Origin: Pseudomonadota bacterium
Lineage (GTDB): Bacteria; Pseudomonadota; Gammaproteobacteria; Burkholderiales; Burkholderiaceae_E
Assembly (NCBI GenBank): GCA_023389055.1
Contig: JAEWFA010000053.1
Location: forward strand, 62,001 to 126,000
Length of the DNA stretch: 64,000 nucleotides
Reading direction: 5' to 3'
The notes beneath the pieces are model-generated. The model searched no databases, was not told the DNA's origin, and saw only the letters and a list, made by a program, of their open reading frames with translations. The translations under genes and the position numbers were made by a program. Shown piece after piece: positions 36,206-43,316 of the stretch. The number at the start of each line of letters is the position of its first letter. Position 1 is the stretch's first letter.

Positions 36206-36662
36206 CGGCTATCCAAGATGTTAGCATTTTGTTAACCTGCCTGCTGCAGGTATCTGTCGCATGCTGCCGGTAATCGGTCGGTGTCGAAATCGGTCGCGAG
36301 GTCTCGGCTGGAAGATGTAGCTGTTCAGAACACTTCCGGATCGTCCAAAGGAGTTGTGCCATGGCCGTCTTGATCATTCGAGATCGGCAGACAAGCCCAT
36401 TTCACCGATGAGTTGGTCGATCTGATCAACGAGCGGGATCGCTCGCCGCAGCGCGAGATCCGCTTCGAATGGTCATGTTCGGCCCGAGCGTGACCTCCGA
36501 GCCACTGCGCGTGGCTCCCGACGTCCGCGTCCTCGACTGGATCGACGCCCAGCCTATCGAGGAATGACGGTGGCCACCCGCGACATAACGTCGTTCGACG
36601 CCGCTGGGGTTCTCGTCATCGACCCTGGCGGGCGTGACGGCCAGCGTACTTGATCGTCTGCA
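36206..36662 (+). pseudogene. 457-bp stretch with a frame-broken coding relic
   Basis: After the RelE promoter region, an AAGGAG ribosome site precedes ATG 36361 (MAVLIIRDRQTSPFHR, then stop). A second frame continues with AHFTDELVDLINERDRSPQR EIRFEW, and a third with SEPLRVAPDVRVLDWIDAQP IEE to a stop near 36568, so one gene of about 70 codons seems broken by two frameshifts. A short frame MTVATRDITSFDAAG follows at 36564. I do not recognise the family. It may be a former small toxin or immunity-type gene. Confidence 0.4.
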
Positions 36663-37076
36663 TCACTCCCGCCTCACCCTCACCACCTCCTCCCCGCTGC
36701 CCACCGCATCGACCATCGTCACCGTGATCCGGTTGTCGCCCGGCGCCAGCGGAATCGCGCCGCTGTTCCAGTCGAGTCGATCGGCCGGGCAATCCCACAC
36801 GGCGGAAATCTCGCCGCGGGTGCCGTTGGCATCGTTCGTCCAGAACATCGAGAACGTTCCCGGCCGGCAGGTGACGATCGGCTGGGTCGGCGTGCCGCCG
36901 CTGCGCACCGACCCGGCGGGCAGGGCGGCCACGCCGCTGAGGATGATCACCTGGCCGTGCGCCACCGGCGGCGGCGCGTCGATCGAGATCGACAGACGGA
37001 AGTCGAGACCGCTGCCGCAGGCCGCGAGCAGTATGACGAGCAGGCAGAAGGCCGCCGTGAGGAATGCGGATCTCAT
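36663..37076 (-). CDS. small predicted lipoprotein, function unknown
   Basis: A 137-residue protein with a lipoprotein signal (MRSAFLTAAFCLLVILLAAC, lipobox LAAC with Cys20). The mature part is beta-rich, with a DAPPPVAHGQVIILSGVAAL start that recalls Ig-like or fibronectin-like strands and two further cysteines (CRPGTF, WDCPAD). It is probably an outer-membrane or periplasmic lipoprotein. No neighbour suggests a role. Confidence 0.65.
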   Translation of the reverse strand: MRSAFLTAAFCLLVILLAACGSGLDFRLSISIDAPPPVAHGQVIILSGVAALPAGSVRSGGTPTQPIVTCRPGTFSMFWTNDANGTRGEISAVWDCPADRLDWNSGAIPLAPGDNRITVTMVDAVGSGEEVVRVRRE

Positions 37077-37127
37077 GCGTTCGACATCCTTCCGTGCTGC
37101 GGAACGCAGCGTTTCGGCGTGCGAAGT

Positions 37128-37181
37128 GATTTACTCAGGCGAAATCGCTGCGTCATGCAGCGTGCTTCAGCTTATCGGCGG
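37128..37181. repeat. 54-bp repeat, copy B
   Basis: The second copy of the repeat described at 35523-35576, here upstream of the small lipoprotein gene and directly before the HigBA relic. The shared core is CTGCGTCATGCAGCG plus GCTTCAGC and GGCGG. Confidence 0.7.
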
Positions 37182-37396
37182 ACGTGTCAGGCAAGCATGG
37201 GACTACGAGGCCTATCACTGATGACTATGTACAACCCTCCGCATCCTGGCGAATTCATTTCTGAGATCTCGGAGTTTCGGTGCGAACGCTGCAGGAATGG
37301 GAGCAGGGAAGGCGCGCGCCTTCTGGCCCCGCCAGGACACTGCTGATGGTGGCGAACAAGCACCCCAGCGCGTTGCTCGATGTTGTCGCTGCATAA
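37182..37396 (+). pseudogene. composite HigB / HigA / NadS-type antitoxin relic
   Basis: Three fragments stand in a row. First, a frame ending WDYEAYH then TGA (37219-37221), the typical last residues of a HigB toxin. Its stop overlaps an ATG (37221) that opens MTMYNPPHPGEFI, the typical HigA start. After about 15 codons the homology switches to another frame reading LGVSVRTLQEWEQGRRAPSG PARTLLMVANKHP to a TAA at 37394-37396, the C-terminal half of a NadS-like XRE antitoxin. A stop in that frame (TTCTGAG near 37260) and the frame change show that it is not a working gene. Confidence 0.7.
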
Positions 37397-37493
37397 CAGC
37401 TTGCTCGAGCGGATAACTCGCCTGTGGCGCGCCGCCGCTCAGCGTCGACATTAAAGGACGACTGACGAGTTTCGGCGCTGGTGCCTCCCTGCC

Positions 37494-38148
37494 TCAAATG
37501 CGCTCGAAATCGCCCCCGCGCCCGAGCCCCGAAGCGAAGCGGCCTGCGCCGTCGGCGCCTTCCTGCCAATGCGCCTCCACGCCGTTGTGCCATTCGCGGC
37601 GCATCGCCTCGCGCAAGCGCAGGCCATGCGTTTCGTGGACCGTGCGCCGGTCGGCGCGGACGGCGGCCTGGGGAAAGCGCGCGATCTCACGCGCCATCGC
37701 CTCTGCGGCCTCGCGTGCTGCGCCGGGAGCCACCACTTTCTCGCACATGCCGATGCGCAATGCTTCGTCGGCCGGAACCTTCCGCCCGGTGAGGATGATC
37801 TCCAGCGCACGGCCTTGCGCGACCAACCGCGGCAGACGCACCGAGCCGCCGTCGAGCAGAGGGATACCCCAGCGGCGGCAGTACACACCGAAGTACGCGT
37901 CCTGCGACATCACCCGAATGTCGCACGCGGTCGCCGAGCGTACTGGCGTATTTCAGGTCCCAGCCCGCGCAGAAGGCACCGCCTTCGCCCCATAGCACGG
38001 CAACCGACGCGTCGTGATCGCTGTCGAAGCGCTTCATCGCCTCGACGAGCGCGTCCGCGCTTTCCGGGTCCATCGCATTGCGGGCTTCCTCGTAGCGGCT
38101 GTGGACGATGGTCCAGACAGCGTCCGACTGTTCGATACGGACGGTCAT
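37494..38148 (-). pseudogene. enoyl-CoA hydratase/isomerase family, internal deletion and frameshift
   Basis: The 5' part reads MTVRIEQSDAVWTIVHSRYE to GGAFCAGWDLKYASTLGD. The 3' part, in another frame from about 37928, reads CDIRVMSQDAYFGVYCRRWG IPLLDGGSVRLPRL to a stop at 37494. The roughly 50 residues between, which carry the second half of the CoA-binding/oxyanion site (usually KPVIAAVEGYAVAGGLELAL), are missing. Both halves otherwise look fresh, so the event may be recent. In crotonase-type enzymes this loss would abolish activity. Confidence 0.85.
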
Positions 38149-38222
38149 CTTCCTGTCTCCTTCGGGATGAGCATGGTTCGCGATCGCGCTACGCTACACC
38201 GCTCCTGCCATCCGGAGCACTC

Positions 38223-38764
38223 ATGAAAGCACCACCGTCTCGCCGGCGAGCGGCGCGAGCAGCGGATGGATCTCGGCACCGGGGGTGCCGGGACGGAAGA
38301 ATGTCGCCCCGGGTCGCACCGACAGGTGCTGCACGTGAACCACCGGCAAACCGCTGGCACGATAAGCGCCGAGCACGCTCGCGGCGCGTTCGGCAGCGGC
38401 CTCGGCGCCGACGAGTTCCATCGCGCCTCGGGGGAAGTAGTCGTTCTGGATGTCGATGATCAGCAGCGCGGTAAAGCACTATCCGAATGCGTTTCGCGAA
38501 ACGGGTCTGCTCGAGCACCTGCGAAGGAAGGGGATCGAGCGGCTGGTCGTCATGGGAATGATGACGCATATGTGCATCGATACGACGACGAGGGCGGCGG
38601 CGGATCTCGGGTTCGAGTGCACGTTGGTGCATGACGCTTGTGCCACGCGGGATCTCGCGTTCGGTCGGAAGGTGGTGGGCGCTACGGAGGTTCAGACAGC
38701 GTTTGTCGCAGCATTGAACGGGCTTTTTGCGAAGGTGCAATCGTCTGACGAGTTGAAGATCTAA
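38223..38764 (+). pseudogene. isochorismatase-type cysteine hydrolase split by an inversion
   Basis: The 3' half lies on the plus strand (about 38473-38764): KHYPNAFRETGLLEHLRRKG, then VVMGMMTHMCIDTTTRAAAD with the catalytic Cys, to KVQSSDELKI. The 5' half lies on the minus strand of 38231-38470: ALLIIDIQNDYFPRGAMELV with the catalytic Asp, to AGETVV. An ATG AAA GC at 38223-38230 could be the old start on the plus strand. Turning the 240-bp segment round restores start, both halves and the KHYPN joint to within a few bases. As it stands no full protein can be made. Confidence 0.85.
38231..38472. other. inverted 240-bp segment
   Basis: This segment carries the 5' half of the isochorismatase-type gene in the wrong orientation. 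The heptamer AAAGCAC is present at both ends on the plus strand (38226-38232 and 38473-38479). No long inverted repeats and no recombinase gene are seen nearby, so whether it can flip is unknown. Confidence 0.7.
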
Positions 38765-38820
38765 GCGGTTTCGCTCGCTATTCGCATTTCTCCTATTCAA
38801 ACCTCGTTCCGCTTCGGTAC

Positions 38821-39102
38821 TTAGGCGTCTTGCTTGTTCGAGCATCGTGTAGAAGCGAACCGATACACGCGCTTTCCATTTTTAGGAAAACTCTTCAAGA
38901 CTTTTCTATTTTTGTTCGATGTAGGTTGGTTTTTTACGTCAGAGTTATAAAGGATAGCTTTGATGGAGGAACTAGCATACTTCTCTCCGTTATCTTTCCT
39001 AATATTTTTTGCGGTAATCCAGCATCCGAAATCCTCGGCCGTAAAGGGTTCGGTAAGTTGACCACGTCGTACGGCTGCGCAAATATTGTCGATCAATGAC
39101 AC
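38821..39102 (-). CDS. hypothetical protein in a low-GC patch
   Basis: A 93-residue protein, MSLIDNICAAVRRGQLTEPF at the start, Lys/Asn/Ser rich (SSSIKAILYNSDVKNQPTSN) with AT-rich codons unlike its surroundings. The pattern (segment GEKYASSSIKAILYNS, end GKRVYRF) resembles small winged-helix-like proteins seen on mobile elements, but I cannot name the family. Probably horizontally acquired. Confidence 0.5.
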   Translation of the reverse strand: MSLIDNICAAVRRGQLTEPFTAEDFGCWITAKNIRKDNGEKYASSSIKAILYNSDVKNQPTSNKNRKVLKSFPKNGKRVYRFASTRCSNKQDA

Positions 39103-39170
39103 CGCTTTCCCCTTCGTTCTAGCGCGACGATGTATTCGTACTTGAGCGTGGTGAGCAAGTCGGCCTTAGC

Positions 39171-39818
39171 TCAAAAAAGCAACGGGATCACTCTCCAGCG
39201 CACGTTTCTAGCCATTGCCCAATAGGCCGGGTCATGGCTCAGTATTCGCTCCTCCGCGAGGATTCTTGCCACTAGGAGGCTAAAAGTCAAACTGTAGATC
39301 GCCAGGTTCCAAAGACTGGGACCGGACAGAAGGAATCCCACATGCGTCAGAATATATCCGGCGTACATCGGATGGCGGACGAGTTGGTACGGCCCAGTGA
39401 CTTTGACGCCTCGGTTGGCAGCGACGAGACCAAAGCTTCGCCGCAAGGTCAGTTTGGCCCACAGTTGAATAGCGAAACCGGTGAACATCAAACTGGCGCA
39501 ATACGCGATAGGGATTACGGGCGAGTTCGTCGCCGGAATCACCAGAAGCGGACATAAGGTACCTGCAAAACCAACAAACCAGTCGAAGCTCCGATGAGAG
39601 ATTGCAGTCGTACGGCGACGGAATGCGACGAACACTACGACGACGCCCTCCGACACTAGCAGGATGATGTTTGAAAAGCTCACAGGCGCAATTGCGGCAG
39701 GGATCAGTCGGCTCGCAAGCAGTCCCAGTAGCAAGGTAACCAGCACGCGCTCAATTATGTCCAAATCGAGGCGACTGATATGCTTTGGGTTCCGCACGAT
39801 GATGTTGTCGCTTTTCAT
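39171..39818 (-). CDS. ICMT/PEMT-like membrane methyltransferase
   Basis: A 215-residue protein with five or six membrane segments and the C-terminal signature of isoprenylcysteine carboxyl methyltransferase-like proteins: GVKVTGPYQLVRHPMYAGYI followed by AEERILSHDPAYWAMARNVR, where RHPMYAGY and the EE pair form the SAM site. The substrate is unknown in bacterial members. The composition is clearly lower in GC than the flanks, marking it and the 93-residue gene as a foreign patch. Confidence 0.8.
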   Translation of the reverse strand: MKSDNIIVRNPKHISRLDLDIIERVLVTLLLGLLASRLIPAAIAPVSFSNIILLVSEGVVVVFVAFRRRTTAISHRSFDWFVGFAGTLCPLLVIPATNSPVIPIAYCASLMFTGFAIQLWAKLTLRRSFGLVAANRGVKVTGPYQLVRHPMYAGYILTHVGFLLSGPSLWNLAIYSLTFSLLVARILAEERILSHDPAYWAMARNVRWRVIPLLF

Positions 39819-40223
39819 TTTGCGGTATAGGAATGTGCGCTCTGCAAAGGCGACCTACTTAACGAATATCGGACTTGCAGGGTAGACAACGCGCCTGCAA
39901 ACAGTTTATCAACTGAAGTGTCAGGTCGATGCAAAATATTTCACAGTCGGAACGTACGGCTTGGCCGAACGGTGCGCTGTCGGACCTCTGGACTTGGTTG
40001 TCTTTCGGCCTCAGACGCGCGCGTCTCGGGCGCCGAAACGTGATGAGTCCGCGACTCTCGTCAGGGCGACACTTCTTCTCGCCGCGTCTAGGTTAGAGGA
40101 TTAGGGGTTTTACCTAGGCCAAATGACCTATCCGGATCGTCTTGACGCAAAGGCAGGTGTCCGATTTCCTGTTTTGGTGTCAGATTCCCGGATATCATTC
40201 CGGGAGTCAATGAGGACAGAGGC
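39819..40223 (+). promoter_or_regulatory. tad locus upstream region with three repeat motifs
   Basis: This 405-bp gap has no gene. It contains (i) a dyad TAGGGGTTTTACCTA at 40102-40116, similar in style to NarL/FixJ response-regulator sites; (ii) two direct copies of GGTGTCNGATTNCC at 40156-40169 and 40176-40189, spaced exactly 20 bp; (iii) an inverted repeat TCCCGGA (40186-40192) / TCCGGGA (40199-40205) 18 bp before the tadE ATG. A TTGACG at 40142-40147 is a possible -35. The first half (39819-40080) shows nothing notable. Confidence 0.45.
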
Positions 40224-40679
40224 ATGCGGCACCGAAGCAGGACGTTCGAGCGAGCGGCTAAACTGCAACGAGGCGTCGCGGCAGTCGAGTTCGCACTCGT
40301 TCTGCCGTTGCTAATAGTGATCCTGTTCGGGATCATCGACTTCGGCCTGATGCTATACGACAAGGCGATGATCACGAACGCGGCGCGCGAGGGTGCCCGC
40401 GCGGGAATCGTGCTTCGCAACCCACGATTGACGAAAGCCGAAATCGAATCTGTCGCAACGAATTACTGCCGCGCGATGCTCATCCGCCTAGCGGGCAGCG
40501 GCGAATGCGCGGCGACGGCCACCTTGCCTGCGCCGGTCGCCTTTTCGGAGCCGCTTCAGGTCACCGTGAATTACCAGTATGACGGGCCGATTCTGTCGCT
40601 GATTGCGCTGCTGCCCGGCGCGTCTTCTCTGGTCGGCCCCTTGAATCTCGGCTCGACCGCCGTGATGAAGTACGAATGA
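40224..40679 (+). CDS. tadE: TadE-family minor pilin-like protein
   Basis: A 151-residue protein with the TadE N-terminal signature: a short basic leader, RGVAAVEFALVLPLLIVILF with the Glu after a G/AVEFA processing site, one membrane helix, then NAAREGARAGIV. TadE pseudopilins are cleaved by the prepilin peptidase and initiate or cap Flp fibres. First gene of the locus. Confidence 0.9.
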   Translation: MRHRSRTFERAAKLQRGVAAVEFALVLPLLIVILFGIIDFGLMLYDKAMITNAAREGARAGIVLRNPRLTKAEIESVATNYCRAMLIRLAGSGECAATATLPAPVAFSEPLQVTVNYQYDGPILSLIALLPGASSLVGPLNLGSTAVMKYE

Positions 40680-40712
40680 AGGCCGTGTGACCGGGTGGCC
40701 TCGGAGCGTTCA

Positions 40713-41843
40713 ATGAACCCGTCAGTACATGGAACGGATCCTGTACGCCAGCGGGGCGCCGTCGCGATCATGACGGCTGTCCTTCTGTTCGTCCTTATCG
40801 GTACGGCCGCTTTCGCGCTTGACATCGGTCGTTGGCTCGTCGTTCGAAACGAAATGCAGAATGCTTCCGACGCGTCGGCGCTGGCCGGTGCAGGCTACTT
40901 GTTTCCGCCGGTGGCGAATCAGCCGAACTGGGTCGAAGCGAAGCGCCAAGGGGAATTGGCGATCCCGTTGAACGAATCCGAGCGTGCGAAGTTGACGGGC
41001 GGGCAGGTCGACGTCGGCTATTGGCACTTCAAGGATCGCGTCTTCGATCCCAATACCGCGAAGGTGAAGACCGACGACGATCTTCCCGCCGTTCGCGTGA
41101 AGCTCGCGCGCAAGGACGGCGAGAACATGGGGCCGGTCGCGATGTTTTTTGGCCGGCTGTTTGGAGTCGATTCGATCGACGCCGGCGCTTTCGCCACGGC
41201 CGTGGTATCGGTGCCCGCAAATGCCGGCGCGGGTGTCCTCGCGCCGATCGCCGTCTCCTCCTGCCTGATGACGAGCGCCGATCCCCCGTTGTGGGACTCG
41301 GAGAACAACGTTCCGATCGGTAGTCCTCCGCCGAAATTCGTCATCGCGAGTGGTGCGGCAAGCGGCAATCACTGCAACGGTTGCGCATGCGGGCAGTGGA
41401 CCACCTTCGAGAATGAGTTGAACAACGTGCCGCCGATTCGCGCGCTGATAGAGAACGGCAATGGGACCTCACAGGACGTCGGAGACGATATCTGGATACA
41501 GCCTGGTGTCGAGGCTACCGTGTACGACACGGCTGACCTGCACCTCACCGGCCGTGACATCCTGGTTCCGATTGTCGATGACGACTCGCTCGAGAAGAAG
41601 GGATTCACGCCGATCCGCGGCTACGCCTGTGTGCACGTGTGGGACGTGATCAAGACCAGCGGCACCTGCGAGACCTACGGCGGCGTTCCCGTGATCGGCG
41701 GAATCGACGACGGTGGCAAGCCGATCGACAAGACCTGCATGATCGTGAGCTTCACGTCGAACCCCTGCAAGATCGGAAATTCAGAAGGTGGAGGCGGCGG
41801 GCCGTTCATGGGGGTATACGTCCCGCCGCGGCTGGTGCAGTAG
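40713..41843 (+). CDS. tadG: TadG-like pilus assembly protein
   Basis: A 376-residue protein: N-terminal RQRGAVAIMTAVLLFVLIGT membrane helix followed by DIGRWLVVRNEMQNASDASA LAGAGYL, the typical TadG start, and a large periplasmic part with several cysteines (CLMTSADPP, CNGCACGQW, CVHVW, CKIGNSEGGGG). The length is like that of shorter TadG proteins without a full vWA domain. ATG 40713 is chosen, with a GGAG site 8 bp upstream; a GTG at 40695 is in frame. It lies 33 bp after tadE. Confidence 0.85.
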   Translation: MNPSVHGTDPVRQRGAVAIMTAVLLFVLIGTAAFALDIGRWLVVRNEMQNASDASALAGAGYLFPPVANQPNWVEAKRQGELAIPLNESERAKLTGGQVDVGYWHFKDRVFDPNTAKVKTDDDLPAVRVKLARKDGENMGPVAMFFGRLFGVDSIDAGAFATAVVSVPANAGAGVLAPIAVSSCLMTSADPPLWDSENNVPIGSPPPKFVIASGAASGNHCNGCACGQWTTFENELNNVPPIRALIENGNGTSQDVGDDIWIQPGVEATVYDTADLHLTGRDILVPIVDDDSLEKKGFTPIRGYACVHVWDVIKTSGTCETYGGVPVIGGIDDGGKPIDKTCMIVSFTSNPCKIGNSEGGGGGPFMGVYVPPRLVQ

Positions 41844-42253
41844 CGCTCTCGGGTTTCTTCTTGTCGGCCCTCGGAAAGACCGCGGAATAGTTACCTTTCC
41901 GTTCTGCACCAAGAGACTCTCGGTCTCGATTCGCCGGGGCGGTGGGGCAGTTGTGCCTTGCGCTTCTTTCCCAACGGCGCATCGAAGATCGCTTCCCGAA
42001 ACCGTCAAATCTCCCGACAGGGCGAATTGCACGAACGACACGATTTACTGCTTGTTCTCCATTGCGTTCGCGTTTCACCCAAGGTATCTTCCTCGCAGCG
42101 GTAAGCGGTTATCGAAGGGGCCGAAGAGCCTAAGGCAATCTTCTGGGGTTCGCAAGCTTCACAGTCCCGGATTACCGCAGAATCCGATCGGTGGCGCAGA
42201 ATAAAGAGCCGACGGTCGGTTGGCGTCTTATTCATCCTCTCGGGAGGAAAGTC
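41844..42253 (+). other. 410-bp non-coding stretch upstream of flp1
   Basis: No gene is visible here. It should contain the flp promoter; I could not settle on a convincing -35/-10 or sigma-54 site. A strong GGGAGGAAA ribosome site at 42242-42250 precedes flp1. Confidence 0.5.
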
Positions 42254-42424
42254 ATGGTTCAGCTGGTTAAGCAGTTTTGGCAGGAAGAGGACGGCGTTAC
42301 GGCGATCGAGTACGGCCTTATTGCCTCGCTGATCGCGGTCACGATCATCCTTGCAGTCACGAACGTCGGAACAAAACTCTCTACGATGTTCCAGTACATC
42401 GCGGACCAAATCAAGACTTCGTGA
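42254..42424 (+). CDS. flp: Flp pilin 1 (type IVb)
   Basis: A 56-residue prepilin, MVQLVKQFWQEEDGVTAIEY GLIASLIAVTIILAV. The prepilin peptidase would cut after Gly14 in DG/VTAIEYGL, giving the Glu-Tyr of the Flp motif and a hydrophobic helix that packs in the fibre. The strongest ribosome site in the locus and a hairpin just behind the gene fit a highly expressed major pilin. Confidence 0.93.
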   Translation: MVQLVKQFWQEEDGVTAIEYGLIASLIAVTIILAVTNVGTKLSTMFQYIADQIKTS

Positions 42425-42433
42425 GCGGCCAAT

Positions 42434-42461
42434 GGGCTTGATCGATTAATCGGTCAAGCCC
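42434..42461 (+). terminator. hairpin behind flp1
   Basis: GGGCTTGA (42434-42441) pairs with TCAAGCCC (42454-42461), and an inner CGAT/ATCG pair extends the stem. GTCTT then follows but no long T-run. It is probably a partial terminator that sets flp1 message above the downstream genes. Confidence 0.65.
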
Positions 42462-42496
42462 GTCTTCCCAGTTTCTCAAGCTCATAGGGGCGCCTC

Positions 42497-42691
42497 ATGA
42501 CGACCGGGAAACGGGTAACAAAGCTGCTCCCACGTAGGTATCAGAGAGGCGTGACCGCCGTCGAATATGCGCTTCTCGCTTCACTGATCACAATTGCGGC
42601 GATTGGCGCATTTTCAGCTAGCGGCGATAGTGTGCTCGCGTTGTATGAGCATGTCGCAGAAAAAGTGGTGGCAGCACTTACCTTGGGATGA
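42497..42691 (+). CDS. Flp pilin 2 (type IVb)
   Basis: A 64-residue prepilin, with a longer basic leader (MTTGKRVTKLLPRRYQRG) and VTAVEYALLASLITIAAIGA after the Gly18 cleavage site. It has the Flp Glu-Tyr pair and a hydrophobic helix but differs from flp1 in leader and tail (ALYEHVAEKVVAALTLG), so it may be a minor or alternative subunit. The ribosome site (AGGGGCG) is weaker. Confidence 0.9.
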   Translation: MTTGKRVTKLLPRRYQRGVTAVEYALLASLITIAAIGAFSASGDSVLALYEHVAEKVVAALTLG

Positions 42692-42713
42692 CTGTCTCTT
42701 TCTGCAACTTCAA

Positions 42714-43316
42714 GTGCCCCGCCCATTCGCATTTGTTATACCGCTCTCGCTGCTTGCAATGCTGCTCGGCGTCGCGATATATGCCGATCTTCGGCAGCGT
42801 AAAATTCCTAATGCGCTTATCTTCGTCGGTTGGTTGATAGCGCTAGTGTGGCATGTTATCGCGCCAGTCGAGGAATGGGTCTTTGACCCAGCAGGCCCGG
42901 GTTCTCCAGGGCCACAGGCGGCCGTGCTCGGTGCCATCGCCCTTCTTGCGGCGTTCTTTCCGTTCTACCTGCTGCGCATTATGGGCGCCGGCGACGTCAA
43001 GTTGATATCCGTCGTGGGCGCCTTCTTCGGTGCCAGCATTGAATCATGGGTCCACCTATTCGGGGTGTCGCTCTTTGTGCTCGTTGCAGGTGGCGTTCTC
43101 GCGTTACTGCGCATGGCGGTTTCAGGTAGCGGCGCTGCTGTCTTTGCCAACCTACGCCTGATCTTCGTCGGGTTCGTCGGCCGCTTGAATGGAACCGCGG
43201 GCCCGGTTTTCGACCCCCGCATCGATTCGGCTGATCGCATGCCCTATGCGATTGCGATCGCGCTGGGCACCTTCTCGTATCTGCTGGGGATGTGGACCGG
43301 ATGGATCAAGCTGTAG
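42714..43316 (+). CDS. cpaA: prepilin peptidase CpaA/TadV
   Basis: A protein of about 200 residues with six membrane helices. The two catalytic aspartates of the A24 family are visible in AIYADLRQRKIPNALI and in the GXGDXK motif IMGAGDVKLISVV. It lacks the N-methylation domain, as usual for TadV. The start is uncertain: GTG 42714 is used because ATG 42645 would overlap flp2 and add residues that only mirror its other frame. It overlaps the next gene by 25 bp. Confidence 0.88.
   Translation: MPRPFAFVIPLSLLAMLLGVAIYADLRQRKIPNALIFVGWLIALVWHVIAPVEEWVFDPAGPGSPGPQAAVLGAIALLAAFFPFYLLRIMGAGDVKLISVVGAFFGASIESWVHLFGVSLFVLVAGGVLALLRMAVSGSGAAVFANLRLIFVGFVGRLNGTAGPVFDPRIDSADRMPYAIAIALGTFSYLLGMWTGWIKL

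Noticed and set aside
37391..37451. attC-like integron site after the NadS-type relic (TAAC ... CCGCTC ... TTAAAG)
   Set aside because: The ends do not fit the RYYYAAC / GTTRRRY rule and no integrase or cassette series is seen; the partial stem is probably chance.
38200..38490. inverted repeats at the borders of the inverted isochorismatase segment
   Set aside because: Only weak similarity (CGGA...) was found; the shared AAAGCAC is in direct, not inverted, orientation, so no clear recombinase site can be claimed.
42645..42713. upstream ATG start for the prepilin peptidase
   Set aside because: The extra residues are an out-of-frame copy of the flp2 end (VAEKVVAA read as SQKKWW) and lie outside the family alignment.
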